From an uncultured Ruminococcus sp. (GTDB taxonomy: Bacteria; Bacillota; Clostridia; Oscillospirales; CAG-272): 46,187 bases of DNA. The position numbers and the translations under genes are program-made. The stretch spans positions 1 to 46,187 of the forward strand of contig CACYYS010000011.1 of the NCBI GenBank assembly GCA_902778725.1, in the 5' to 3' direction. Each line of letters begins with the position of its first letter. The stretch's first letter is position 1. This document shows, piece by piece, positions 13,959-22,225 of the stretch. The notes beneath the pieces are model-generated. The model was not told the DNA's origin and searched no databases. It saw nothing but the letters and a program-made list of their open reading frames with translations.

Positions 13959-14285
13959 TTACCAGCGCTTCATATTCTTTTCAAATTTGCTGATATAGGA
14001 TCGCTTTAACTCCTCTGCCGTTACCCCGTAGCACAGCAAAACATCGTTGTAATACATCAGGACGTCTGCCAATTCTTCAACAAGGCTTTCCCGCAGCTCC
14101 TTGTCATGACTCGCCGCTTCACCGCCGTTCTTCTTCACAACGTCAATTACTTCGCCTATTTCCCCTATCATCCAAAGCAGCTGATCTTTCCCGCGTTCGG
14201 GGCAGATCGGCTTCCATCTGTCTTTATATTTCTCCTGCAAAGCCTTTTGCATTTGGAGCATTTCATTTATTCCGAAATCGGACAT
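13959..14285 (-). CDS. MazG-like nucleotide pyrophosphohydrolase
   Basis: The 108-residue all-alpha protein carries the MazG/dUTPase-2 superfamily pattern: GEIGEVIDVVKK (the E-x-x-E-type metal-binding helix) and ESLVEELADVLMYYNDVL (E-x-x-D helix). Such enzymes hydrolyse NTPs or dNTPs to monophosphate and pyrophosphate, often as house-cleaning or stress functions. Residues 18-30 (KYKDRWKPICPERG) fit a subgroup of short MazG-like proteins in clostridia. Start ATG 14285 follows AAAGGAAAAAAG. It has its own terminator and does not appear linked to neighbours. Confidence 0.82.
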   Translation of the reverse strand: MSDFGINEMLQMQKALQEKYKDRWKPICPERGKDQLLWMIGEIGEVIDVVKKNGGEAASHDKELRESLVEELADVLMYYNDVLLCYGVTAEELKRSYISKFEKNMKRW

Positions 14286-14327
14286 CTTTTTTCCTTTCGC
14301 GATCTCGTTTTATTGTGTTCGGCGATT

Positions 14328-15608
14328 TTACGGGCGTGGTTCGTTTGCGCGCAAGAGGTCAAGGATCGCCCCGGCTTTTTCCCTCCAGTCGTTCTCCCGC
14401 CCCTCGCGCTCAAGGGTGGCGAGATAGGCGGGATCATCCGCCAGAGAGAGACCTTGTTCGACCTTCCGGAGAAAGTCCTCCCGGTCGCGCCCGATCAGGA
14501 CGGAGGCGTATTTGCGGCATTCGTCCATATCCGTCGTTACGATCGGCTTGCCAAGCGCCATATACTCAAAAAGCTTAACGGGATTGGTGGCGCGCGTGAT
14601 ATCGTTGATCAGGAACGGGATCATCAAAAGATCCGCCTGCTTTGCGTAGTACTTCAGCTCCCGATAGTCCTTTGCGCCGAGGAAAAAGACGTTTTCCGTC
14701 TCCCCGATCCCGGAAGCGTCAAAGGAGCCGTCATACTTGATCCCGTAGAGGACGATGCTGTACCGGCCGGTGGCAGCCAGCTTTTTGGTCAATTCGTAAT
14801 CATACCAGCTTGCCAGCGCGCCGTAGTACATCAAAACCGGCTTCCCGCGCGCCAGTACCGCGGAAAAGGGCGCGTCCAAAGCGAAGCTCCCGTCAAACTC
14901 CCGGTAAAAGTCAAAGTCCACGCCGTTGGAGGAAACGGCGAGACGCGCTTCCCCTCTCCGCCGCAGCACGTCGCGGCGTAAACGATCCGCCGTCACGACG
15001 ACGAAGACCTCGGGATGGGTCATCACAAACTCGTACTTTTCGCTGATGTTTTTGGGCAGGGTCTCCGTCCCGGCCAGCTCCGGGCTGATATGGTCGATAT
15101 ACTCGTACACAAAGCCGAAGCCGCGGTCGAGATAGGCTCCGATGTCCCGGACCGAGAGCTTCCAGTCCGTCGAATAAAGCTGCACGTACCGGGGGCAGGC
15201 GAGACGCTCCAGCTCCTCCGTCAGGAGCCGAGCAAGACGGAAATTGTTGAAGTTGAAAAGATAGAGCCGGTCGGTCAGTTTTTTTATCTTTTTGACCCGG
15301 TCGGTCATCGTCGTCACTTCATAAAAAACGAGGCAGCCGCTTTTTGCAAGCGCGTTTGCGATATGCTGAGGACGCTGGAAAAGCGGCACCTGATAGCCGA
15401 AGCTGCTGCGCCAGAGGATGACGCGGTCGTAGCGTTCCGCTTCGAGGATCCGGCGGATCTCCCGGCGGTACCGCCCGGGCGCGATCCACACGGAGAAACT
15501 GATCCGGTCCAGATAATTTGCCCTCACGTAGGCGTACAGCTTTTTGCAGAAGCCGAAAAACCCGTATTTTTGATAGACGTTCCGCAGCTTGGACAGTTTT
15601 TCTTTCAT
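14328..15608 (-). CDS. GT-B glycosyltransferase (GT4-like), surface glycan operon
   Basis: The 426-residue protein has the two-domain pattern of GT-B glycosyltransferases. The N-terminal half includes YDRVILWRSSFGYQVPLFQRP and FVYEYIDHISPELAGTE. The C-terminal half has MYYGALASWYDYEL, VFFLGAKDYRELKYYA and the donor-site segment NPVKLFEYMALGKPIVTT, equivalent to the GT4 EX7E region. It is the last gene of a four-gene unit with an ABC exporter and a two-module transferase whose second half it closely resembles. Likely job: adding sugars to an undecaprenyl-linked polymer before export. Sugar donor and acceptor are unknown. Start ATG 15608 follows GAGAGGTG. Confidence 0.82.
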   Translation of the reverse strand: MKEKLSKLRNVYQKYGFFGFCKKLYAYVRANYLDRISFSVWIAPGRYRREIRRILEAERYDRVILWRSSFGYQVPLFQRPQHIANALAKSGCLVFYEVTTMTDRVKKIKKLTDRLYLFNFNNFRLARLLTEELERLACPRYVQLYSTDWKLSVRDIGAYLDRGFGFVYEYIDHISPELAGTETLPKNISEKYEFVMTHPEVFVVVTADRLRRDVLRRRGEARLAVSSNGVDFDFYREFDGSFALDAPFSAVLARGKPVLMYYGALASWYDYELTKKLAATGRYSIVLYGIKYDGSFDASGIGETENVFFLGAKDYRELKYYAKQADLLMIPFLINDITRATNPVKLFEYMALGKPIVTTDMDECRKYASVLIGRDREDFLRKVEQGLSLADDPAYLATLEREGRENDWREKAGAILDLLRANEPRP

Positions 15609-15644
15609 CTCTTCCGCACCTCTCGCCGAAAGCGGTCCCGCGCT

Positions 15645-18005
15645 TTATCCTCTCTCGTTTTCCCGCATCAAGCCGATCACGCTGTCCGCCTTTGCCGACC
15701 AGTCGTTCTCCCGCGCCTCCCGATCCAGCAGAGCGAGATACGTCTCGTCTCCGGCAAGAGACGGGCAGCGTTCAAGCTGGCGCAGAAAGCCGTCGTGATC
15801 CTCGCCGATCAGGACGGAGGCGTATTTTTTGCATTCGTTCATCGCCGTCGTCACGATCGGCTTATGGAGAGCCATATACTCAAAAAGCTTCAACGGAGAG
15901 GTCGCCTGCGTGATCGAGTTGATCACAAACGGGATCGTCAGAATGTCGACCCGGGACGCGTAATACTTCAGATCCTTATAATCCTTTGCTCCGAAAAAGT
16001 GGACGTTCTTCAGCCGGCCGATCCCGCTCTGATCGTAGGACGCGTCGTATTTGACGCCGAAAAGGATGATATTATAGCGTCCCGTCGCGTCGATCTTCCG
16101 GATCAGCTCATAGTCGAACCACTTGGCGAGCGCTCCGTAATAACAGACGTTGATCTTCCCGTTGCCGATCACGCGCAAAAAATCCGCCTCCGGCCGGAAA
16201 TCCCCGGTCAGATCCCGGAAAAAGGGATAGTCCACTCCGTTCGACGCCATCACCGTGTTCGCGGTCCCGCGCTTTGCCCTGACGTCCTCATACAGGTCTT
16301 TGGCGGTGGTAACAATCAGCGCGTCGGTATGTTCCATCGCGTAATCGTATTTTTCCTTCACATACTGCGGGAGCTCGTCGGTGCCCGCGAGATCCGGATT
16401 GATATCGTCGATATATTCGTAGAGGAGCGTAAATCCGGCCCGCCGGTATTCCTCCAGCTCCTCCAGCCCCATCTGCCAGTTCGTGGAATAGATCTGCAGA
16501 TACTTCGGCTTGGAGGAGGCGGCGAGAGCGCGGAGCAGTTCCTGCTTGAAAACGAAATTTTCAAAATTGGAAAGATACAGGCGTTCTTCTATCCGGTCAA
16601 GATCGAAAACGGACAGATCCGTTTTTTGGGTGACTTCATAGAAGACAAGGCACCCTTTCCTCGCCAGTTGTCTTGAAATGTGCTGCGGCCGCTGGAAAAG
16701 CGGCACGTCCCAGCCAAACGTGCTGCGCCAGACCACGATGCGGTCGTACGCTTCCTTCTGCAGGATCTCGCCGATGCGGCGCGCGATCTTTTCCTCCCTG
16801 CAGCGATTGGCGAATTTCACGAGCTGATCGGCTTTTGCGGACCACTCGTTCTCCTTCGCTTCCCTTGCAAGCAAAGCGCGGAAATCGGGATCGGAGCGTT
16901 TTTCAAACGCGATCTCGATATTGGAAAGAAACGCCTCGGTATTCTCCGAGCACAGGACAGATCGGTACTTTCTGCACTCGGGGAGCGCGGTCGTTACGAT
17001 CGGCTTTTCCATCGCCATATATTCAAAAAGCTTGACGGGAGAAGTGGATAAGGTGATCTCGTTGATCAAAAACGGGATCAGAAAAACGTCGATATTGCAT
17101 CCGTAAGCGGGAAGCTGATCGAACGTCTTTTTCCCGAGGAAGAAAACGTTGGGAAGATCGCATACTCCGCTTTTGCCGAGGGAATGATCGTAGTCCATCC
17201 CGATCAGGACGATCGCCGTCTCCGGCCGTTTTGCCGAGATCGCTTTGATCAGACCGTAATCGAACCACCCCGCGAGGGCGCCGTAGTAGCAAAGCGTCTC
17301 TCCGAAGCGGTCTTTGATCTTCTGCAGATCGTCCGGAACAGGATACTCCCGGTAACGGAAATGGTCGTAGTCGCCGCCGTTTGTGATCAGTTCCAGATGC
17401 TCCGGCCGTTCTTTTTTGATATTCTCGTACAGTCTGGTCGCCGTCGCGGTCACGATGATATCGTCCTGCAAGAGGAGATCGTGCCGTTCCTTGAGCCGGG
17501 CGTACTCCTCCTTCCCGCTCAGCATCTCGTTGAGATCGTCGACATACTCGTAAAGGACGGTATAATGATACTCCTCATACAGCTTGAGACGGTCATACGG
17601 GATAAAATCGGTGGAATAGACCATGACGTATTTGTTTTTGTGGAAGGCCAGCTCCGCGAGCATGACGTCACGATAATACCCCAGATCGATCAGGACAAGA
17701 TTCTCTTTTTTCCGGACGATGCGCCGTCCGCGAGGAAAATCCTCACTGTAATGGCTGTGATAAAACATCAGCGTGTCCGCGGGGAGATGCTCCGCGATCT
17801 GCTGGGGGCGCTGCTTCATCAAATGGTTCCAGCCGAAATTGTTCTCAAAAACGATCACCGTGGAAAAGCGCGTCACGTCTATGGTCTCCGCAACAACGTT
17901 CCGATGCTTCCGCGCGGCGAGCTTCATCCGGATAAACCGGAAGATCTTTTTTATCGTTCCGATCAAACCGTCTTTCTTCAAAGAAGAAAAAAACTTTTTT
18001 ACCAT
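15645..18005 (-). CDS. Two-module fused glycosyltransferase
   Basis: The 786-residue protein is two GT-B transferase units in a row. Module 1 (about 1-390) has VIVFENNFGWNHLMKQRP, CYYGALAGWFDYGLI and SPVKLFEYMAMEKPIVTT. Module 2 (about 400-786) has YDRIVVWRSTFGWDVPLF, CYYGALAKWFDYELI and SPLKLFEYMALHKPIVTT. Module 2 is more similar to the separate 426-residue enzyme downstream than to module 1, so the three units probably arose by two duplications. Both donor motifs are intact, which suggests two successive sugar additions by one chain. It follows the ABC ATPase gene on the same strand and precedes the single-module enzyme by 36 bases. Confidence 0.85.
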   Translation of the reverse strand: MVKKFFSSLKKDGLIGTIKKIFRFIRMKLAARKHRNVVAETIDVTRFSTVIVFENNFGWNHLMKQRPQQIAEHLPADTLMFYHSHYSEDFPRGRRIVRKKENLVLIDLGYYRDVMLAELAFHKNKYVMVYSTDFIPYDRLKLYEEYHYTVLYEYVDDLNEMLSGKEEYARLKERHDLLLQDDIIVTATATRLYENIKKERPEHLELITNGGDYDHFRYREYPVPDDLQKIKDRFGETLCYYGALAGWFDYGLIKAISAKRPETAIVLIGMDYDHSLGKSGVCDLPNVFFLGKKTFDQLPAYGCNIDVFLIPFLINEITLSTSPVKLFEYMAMEKPIVTTALPECRKYRSVLCSENTEAFLSNIEIAFEKRSDPDFRALLAREAKENEWSAKADQLVKFANRCREEKIARRIGEILQKEAYDRIVVWRSTFGWDVPLFQRPQHISRQLARKGCLVFYEVTQKTDLSVFDLDRIEERLYLSNFENFVFKQELLRALAASSKPKYLQIYSTNWQMGLEELEEYRRAGFTLLYEYIDDINPDLAGTDELPQYVKEKYDYAMEHTDALIVTTAKDLYEDVRAKRGTANTVMASNGVDYPFFRDLTGDFRPEADFLRVIGNGKINVCYYGALAKWFDYELIRKIDATGRYNIILFGVKYDASYDQSGIGRLKNVHFFGAKDYKDLKYYASRVDILTIPFVINSITQATSPLKLFEYMALHKPIVTTAMNECKKYASVLIGEDHDGFLRQLERCPSLAGDETYLALLDREARENDWSAKADSVIGLMRENERG

Positions 18006-18062
18006 AACAAGAATATCCCTTTCACCGACAAAAACACAAAGTTCCGAGCTTCCGCAACGAGC

Positions 18063-18830
18063 TTATTTCGCTGTGCAAAAAGCGAAATACTCGTCGCACA
18101 CTTCTTTTCCGCCCTCTTTCACGACTTTTCCGTGGTCAAGCCACACCACCCGGTCGCAGATCCGTTTGACCTGTTCCGCGGAGTGGGAAACAAAGAGGAC
18201 GGTCGTTCCGCCGGTGATCATGCTCATCATCTTTTTCTGCGATTTTTCCTGGAAGGCGATGTCGCCGACCGAGAGGATCTCGTCTACGATCAGGATCTCC
18301 GGATCGACGACGGTGGCGATCGAAAAGGCGAGCCGCGCCGTCATACCGGAGGAAAAATTCTGCACCGGCACGTCAAGGAAGTCCCGCAGCTCGGAAAACT
18401 CGACGATCTCCTCGAATTTACTGTCGATAAACTCCTTGGAATAGCCCATGATCGCGCCGTCGAGATAGATGTTCTCGCGCGCGGTGAGCTGGGGATCGAA
18501 CCCGGCGCCGAGCTCGATCATCGGGCAGATGTTGCCCCAGGTCCGGACCGTTCCCTTCGTCGGCTTGATCACGCCCGCGACGATCTTGAGGAGGGTGGAT
18601 TTGCCCGCGCCGTTGGCGCCGACAAAGCCGTACACCTGCCCCTTCCTTATCTTGAAGGACACGTCGCGGAGCGCCCAGAATTCGTTCTTTTTCTTTTCCT
18701 CTCGTTTTTGCCTGCGCTTGCCGATCTCGGTAAACCACTGCTTGATCGAAAAGCCTTTTTCGATCCCGAGGTTGAACATCATGGAGACGCCGTCCACCTC
18801 GACCATCAGATCTTTTTCCAATTCCGACAT
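18063..18830 (-). CDS. Polysaccharide ABC exporter, ATP-binding subunit (Wzt/TagH-like)
   Basis: The 255-residue protein has Walker A GANGAGKST, the signature NFSSGMTARLAFSI, Walker B ILIVDEILSVGD and a switch His (LFVSHS). The FSSGM signature and the VDEILSVGD Walker B are typical of the Wzt/TagH/RfbE subfamily that exports O-antigen, teichoic acid and capsule polymers. There is no C-terminal carbohydrate-binding domain of the kind found in long Wzt proteins. It pairs with the permease directly upstream (9 bases apart) and lies before the transferases. Start ATG 18830 follows AGGAG. Confidence 0.92.
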   Translation of the reverse strand: MSELEKDLMVEVDGVSMMFNLGIEKGFSIKQWFTEIGKRRQKREEKKKNEFWALRDVSFKIRKGQVYGFVGANGAGKSTLLKIVAGVIKPTKGTVRTWGNICPMIELGAGFDPQLTARENIYLDGAIMGYSKEFIDSKFEEIVEFSELRDFLDVPVQNFSSGMTARLAFSIATVVDPEILIVDEILSVGDIAFQEKSQKKMMSMITGGTTVLFVSHSAEQVKRICDRVVWLDHGKVVKEGGKEVCDEYFAFCTAK

Positions 18831-18839
18831 GACGACTCC

Positions 18840-19628
18840 TTAAATGTAATAGATAAACTTATCCTGTTTTTTGCGGAAGACGAGCGCCCCGATAACGAAA
18901 ATGCCGAGCGCCGAGACCGCGCACCCCGCGAACATCCAAGGGGTGGGGGTACGGTGATACAGGATGATCTCACGCGCAAAATTGACGTACTGATAGAGAG
19001 GATTGAACTTCATCAAAAAGGCAAGGGTCTTGTTGCCGATCATATTGATATCGTACATGATCGGCGTAAGGTAGGTCCAGATCGTGATGACGATCCCGTA
19101 GATATAAAACATATCCCGCAGGAAGACCGCGATCGTGGAGAGGAGAAAGCCCATCCCGACCGTAAAGATGAAAAGGCAGAGATACGCATAAGGGAGAAGG
19201 ATATGCTGCCAGCAAAGTCCCGTCCCCGTGAGGAGGATCACGGCGTAAAGCGGGATCAGGGTAAGGAGGAAGTTGATCCCGACAAAGAGGCACTTGGAGA
19301 GCGGGAAAATGTACTTCGGCATATAGACCTTATTGATCAGTCCGAAGTTGGCGACGACGCTGCTCATCGCGAGGTTGGACGCCTCGCTGTAATAGTTGAA
19401 AAGCGTCAGACCCGTCATCAGATACGCAAGATAGCTGACCCCCGGCGTGGAGATCCGGAAAATGTTGGAAAAGACGATCGCCATGACCGTCATCATCAAC
19501 ACGGGATACAGGAGGCTCCAGAGGACGCCGAGGACGGAGCGCTTGTATTTTACCTTGAAATCCCGCGAAACAAGCTGCTTCAGGAGAAAACTGTATTTTT
19601 TGATACTGTAGGAAAAATTCTTGAAGAT
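18840..19628 (-). CDS. Polysaccharide ABC exporter, permease subunit (Wzm/TagG-like), apparent ATC start
   Basis: The first ATG in frame (19502) would remove the conserved N-terminus. The open frame continues upstream through FKNFSYSIKKYSF, LLKQLVSRDFKVKYKRS and VLGVLWSLLYPV, the expected beginning of ABC-2 permeases of this family. It runs back to a stop at 19635-19637. The only codon in place of an initiator is ATC at 19628, nine bases after AAGGGAG, where relatives have ATG. This gives 262 residues, the normal length, with about six membrane helices. It moves the glycan polymer across the membrane with the downstream ATPase. The start call is the uncertain part; a TTG at about 19505 is a poor alternative. 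Confidence 0.8.
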   Translation of the reverse strand: MFKNFSYSIKKYSFLLKQLVSRDFKVKYKRSVLGVLWSLLYPVLMMTVMAIVFSNIFRISTPGVSYLAYLMTGLTLFNYYSEASNLAMSSVVANFGLINKVYMPKYIFPLSKCLFVGINFLLTLIPLYAVILLTGTGLCWQHILLPYAYLCLFIFTVGMGFLLSTIAVFLRDMFYIYGIVITIWTYLTPIMYDINMIGNKTLAFLMKFNPLYQYVNFAREIILYHRTPTPWMFAGCAVSALGIFVIGALVFRKKQDKFIYYI

Positions 19629-19673
19629 GACCGATCACTCCCTTTTCCCGCTGCGCGGAGCATTATCTTTTGT

Positions 19674-19702
19674 ATTTTACCACAGTTTTCCCGAAATGTC
19701 CA
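19674..19702 (-). promoter_or_regulatory. Promoter of the glycan export operon
   Basis: Minus-strand TGGACA (19697-19702), 17 bases, TAAAAT (19674-19679), about 45 bases upstream of the permease start. Confidence 0.65.
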
Positions 19703-19712
19703 TATTTCGGAA

Positions 19713-19749
19713 AAGAAAAACGGAAAGTTCCGCACAGCGGAACTTTCCG
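19713..19749 (-). terminator. Terminator of the alpha/beta hydrolase gene
   Basis: Minus-strand CGGAAAGTTCCGC, three-base loop, GCGGAACTTTCCG, then TTTTTCTTTT. Confidence 0.9.
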
Positions 19750-19755
19750 GGTGCT

Positions 19756-20589
19756 TCAGAGCGCGAAAACGATCGAGAGCCAGCGTTTGAGCGCGGGCAT
19801 CCAGTCGGCGACGTGAGCGACGCGGGGCGGGAGAGCGGCGTTCGTCTCGCCGTCGGCGGTGGCAAGGCCGTGCCAGCCGTAGGGATAGATATGCAGCTCG
19901 AAGGGGATGTGGAAACGGCTGAGGGCGGCGGCGTAGAGGAGAGAGTTCTCCACCGGGACGGTCCGGTCCTCCGAGGTGTGCCAGAGGAAAGCGGGCGGCG
20001 TCCCCTCGCCCACCTGCCTGTCGCAGGAAAGGAGTTCGATCTCCTCTTCGCTCGGCTCGTGACCGAGCAGCTCGAGGATGCTGCCCTTATGGGTGCTGGA
20101 GAGGGATGCGGAGATCACGGGATAGCAGAGGATCGACGCGCGCGGCGCCGGACTCTCCGGGAAAACGCGCCGGACCGTCTCTCCGGCGTAAGCGACGGAA
20201 TAATGCGCGGCGAGATGCCCGCCGGCGGAAAAGCCCATCACGGCGATCCGCTCCGCGTCCACGTTCCACTCGGCCTGCCGGCGGACAAGGAGATCCATCG
20301 CCGCGGCGATCTCGAGAAGCTGCGCCGGATAGCGGAAGCCGTTCACCGAATAATGCAGGACGGCAACGTTATACCCTTCCGCGAGCAGCCGGAGCGCGAT
20401 CGGCTCGTCCTCCCGCTCGCTGACAAAGCGATAGCCGCCGCCCGGGCAAAGCACCACCGTCGGCCGCCTTTGCTCCCCGCGCTTCATCTCCGCCATATTA
20501 TAGGGCAGATACAGACGCAGGACGGGGTCGGCTCCCTCCCGGTCCAAAACGGAATAAATCTCTTTCAAATGCAGGTCCGTGATCTTCAT
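19756..20589 (-). CDS. Alpha/beta hydrolase, BD-FAE/acetyl-xylan-esterase-like
   Basis: The 277-residue cytoplasmic protein shows the alpha/beta-hydrolase triad: nucleophile in GFSAGGH (around residue 125), acid in SEDRTVP, His in YPYGWHG. VVLCPGGGYRF near residue 45 is the oxyanion loop. This set (PGGGY, GFSAGGHLA, HTSEDRTVP) is typical of esterases often annotated as xylanase/acetyl-xylan esterase or BD-FAE, which remove acetyl or feruloyl groups from plant polysaccharides. It has no signal peptide and would act on imported oligosaccharides. Start ATG 20589 follows AGGAG; a promoter and a terminator bracket it as a single-gene unit. Confidence 0.85.
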   Translation of the reverse strand: MKITDLHLKEIYSVLDREGADPVLRLYLPYNMAEMKRGEQRRPTVVLCPGGGYRFVSEREDEPIALRLLAEGYNVAVLHYSVNGFRYPAQLLEIAAAMDLLVRRQAEWNVDAERIAVMGFSAGGHLAAHYSVAYAGETVRRVFPESPAPRASILCYPVISASLSSTHKGSILELLGHEPSEEEIELLSCDRQVGEGTPPAFLWHTSEDRTVPVENSLLYAAALSRFHIPFELHIYPYGWHGLATADGETNAALPPRVAHVADWMPALKRWLSIVFAL

Positions 20590-20620
20590 CGCCGTTCTCC
20601 TTCTTTTTTCATACGGTCGT

Positions 20621-20649
20621 ATTCTACCACAAGCGGGCAAAAAAGTCAA
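20621..20649 (-). promoter_or_regulatory. Promoter of the alpha/beta hydrolase gene
   Basis: Minus-strand TTGACT (20644-20649), 17 bases, TAGAAT (20621-20626). Confidence 0.75.
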
Positions 20650-20680
20650 TGAAAAGCGGAAAACGACTCCGGCTCCGCCG

Positions 20681-20709
20681 TTGACAGGAGGCGCGGGAAA
20701 CTTTATAAT
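20681..20709 (+). promoter_or_regulatory. Promoter of the HTH-HD operon
   Basis: TTGACA (20681-20686), 17 bases, TATAAT (20704-20709), divergent to the hydrolase promoter. The 5' leader to the first gene is about 125 bases; I see no clear conserved structure in it. Confidence 0.85.
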
Positions 20710-20843
20710 AAAAACGTAAAAGGCGGAAACGCTCTCCCCGCAGCTCAAGCAGAACTGGAAGAAAAAGCAGAAAACTCAAAGCCGTGCTTGCTGTTCTTCT
20801 CTCCGAAGATCTGATATCCTATGGATGAAGGAGGAGAAAAACG

Positions 20844-21140
20844 ATGAAAAAGAGATCTGTCACCTATTATCTGATCGGGGGAAAGATCCTCGGCCGGGAG
20901 GAAAACGGCGAATACTTTCTCAATCGCGGGAGCGGTTGGTTCCGCGACACGCAATGCGCGATCCTCGACCGCCTGGTCGGGTACGATTCGGGCGAGCCGG
21001 CCGACTCCCCTTACGGGATCGGCTCCCTCAGCATCATGGACGAGATCAAGGAGATCCCGGAACAAGAAGCAATGGAACACCTCAAAAAAAACGCATCGAC
21101 CAACGCCCGTCCAAAGGAGGCAAAATATGAACGTCAGTAA
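20844..21140 (+). CDS. Conserved-looking hypothetical protein
   Basis: A 98-residue soluble protein starting at ATG 20844, after GAAGGAGGAG. The first 80 residues look like one small domain: VTYYLIGGKILGREENGEYF, GWFRDTQCAILDRLVGYD, YGIGSLSIMDEIKEI. The tail is lysine-rich and lower in complexity. There is no signal peptide. It is the first gene of a plus-strand unit and overlaps the HTH-HD gene by 14 bases, so the two are translationally coupled. I do not recognise a family. Given the coupling, a role as partner or substrate of the HTH-HD protein is conceivable but unsupported. Confidence 0.65.
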   Translation: MKKRSVTYYLIGGKILGREENGEYFLNRGSGWFRDTQCAILDRLVGYDSGEPADSPYGIGSLSIMDEIKEIPEQEAMEHLKKNASTNARPKEAKYERQ

Positions 21141-21939
21141 AAACATCCGCGCTCTGCGTGACAAACGAGGCTGGACACAGGAAAAACTCGCGGAAAGTAT
21201 GGGCGTCAGCTTTCAGGCCGTTTCATCCTGGGAGAGAGGAGAATACCTACCCGATGCGGAGAAGCTGATCCGTCTCGCGGAGCTGTTCGACGTCTCCCTC
21301 TCCGTGCTCACAAGCGAGCGCCCCTCCCTTGAAACGACCGATGCTCTCTATGACTGGGAGCACATGAAAACCTATGTAAAAACGACGGCAAAGGCCCTTG
21401 GTCTCAGCGACACGGCGTGCGCCGTCGACTTTGCCGCAAAAGCGCACGAAGGGCAAACGAGAAAGCGCTCCGACGTTCCCTATCTCTACCACCCGCTGAA
21501 CCTTGCCTGTCACGCGCTGGCGCTCGGGATCGCCGACGACGGGATCCTCGCGGCGTGCCTGCTCCATGACGTGATCGAGGATTGCGGAATACAGGCGGAC
21601 GATCTGCCCGTCGGAGAGCGGGCGCGGGAGCTGGTGCGGCTCCTTACCTGCAAAAAGGCGGACGGCGCAGACCGGGAACGGATACTGGACGCGTACTACG
21701 CGGGGATCGCCTCCGACCCGGAGGCGGCGCTTATCAAATGTCTGGACCGCTGCAACAACCTCACGACCATGGCATGGGGGTTGAGCCGGGACAAAATATA
21801 CCGGATGATCCGGGAAACGGAACGGTATTTTCCCCCGCTCCTCGACCTGCTCAAGGCAACGCCGGAATACAATAACGCCGCCTGGCTCCTGAAGTATCAG
21901 ATCGAAAGTATGCTGGATATCTACAAGCGGCTGCTGTGA
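21127..21939 (+). CDS. XRE helix-turn-helix fused to a SpoT-like HD phosphohydrolase domain
   Basis: The 270-residue protein has two parts. Residues 1-60 are an XRE HTH: NIRALRDKRGWTQEKLAESMGVSF... WERGEYLPDAEKLIRLAELFDV. Residues about 85-235 match the HD hydrolase half of RelA/SpoT and small MESH1-like hydrolases: AAKAHEGQTRKRSD, YLYHPLNLACHAL, ACLLHDVIEDCG (the HD motif) and ALIKCLDRCNNL. The synthetase half is absent. Known HD domains of this sort remove pyrophosphate from (p)ppGpp or act on related nucleotides. A DNA-binding domain on the same chain suggests a regulator that senses or degrades a nucleotide. Ribosome site AAAGGAGG precedes ATG 21127. Confidence 0.85.
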   Translation: MNVSKNIRALRDKRGWTQEKLAESMGVSFQAVSSWERGEYLPDAEKLIRLAELFDVSLSVLTSERPSLETTDALYDWEHMKTYVKTTAKALGLSDTACAVDFAAKAHEGQTRKRSDVPYLYHPLNLACHALALGIADDGILAACLLHDVIEDCGIQADDLPVGERARELVRLLTCKKADGADRERILDAYYAGIASDPEAALIKCLDRCNNLTTMAWGLSRDKIYRMIRETERYFPPLLDLLKATPEYNNAAWLLKYQIESMLDIYKRLL

Positions 21940-21953
21940 GAGGAGAAAAAGCC

Positions 21954-22211
21954 ATGACAGAGCGCGAATTCCTGACCGCGTTGGGAAAGATCCCCGCAAG
22001 CCGGTCGAACAATATCATCTGCGCTGTCAACTGCAAGGTCCCGAAGGAAGAGTTTGCCTTCCAAAACGCGATCGAAGAAATTTTCTATGACCGTCTCGTC
22101 GAGGAAGCAAACAGGCTTGAAAAGCAATACGGCTCCAGACCTGTTTTTGAAATGGAGGAGATCGACTACGACGATCCCGTGCTCGACATATACCGGGAGC
22201 CTGCAAACTAA
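21954..22211 (+). CDS. Hypothetical protein, acidic, helical
   Basis: An 85-residue protein starting at ATG 21954 after GAGGAGAAAAAGCC, 14 bases beyond the HTH-HD stop. It contains REFLTALGKIPASRSNNII and a long amphipathic stretch (EIFYDRLVEEANRLEKQYG), ending with acidic EMEEIDYDDPVLDIY. No membrane segment or signal peptide. It probably shares a transcript with the HTH-HD gene. Family not recognised. Confidence 0.55.
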   Translation: MTEREFLTALGKIPASRSNNIICAVNCKVPKEEFAFQNAIEEIFYDRLVEEANRLEKQYGSRPVFEMEEIDYDDPVLDIYREPAN

Positions 22212-22225
22212 TGGAGAAAAACAAA

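Noticed and set aside
17184..19790. 868-codon plus-strand open frame
   Set aside because: It spans antisense across three clear minus-strand genes, including the ABC ATPase with all motifs, and has no start signal.
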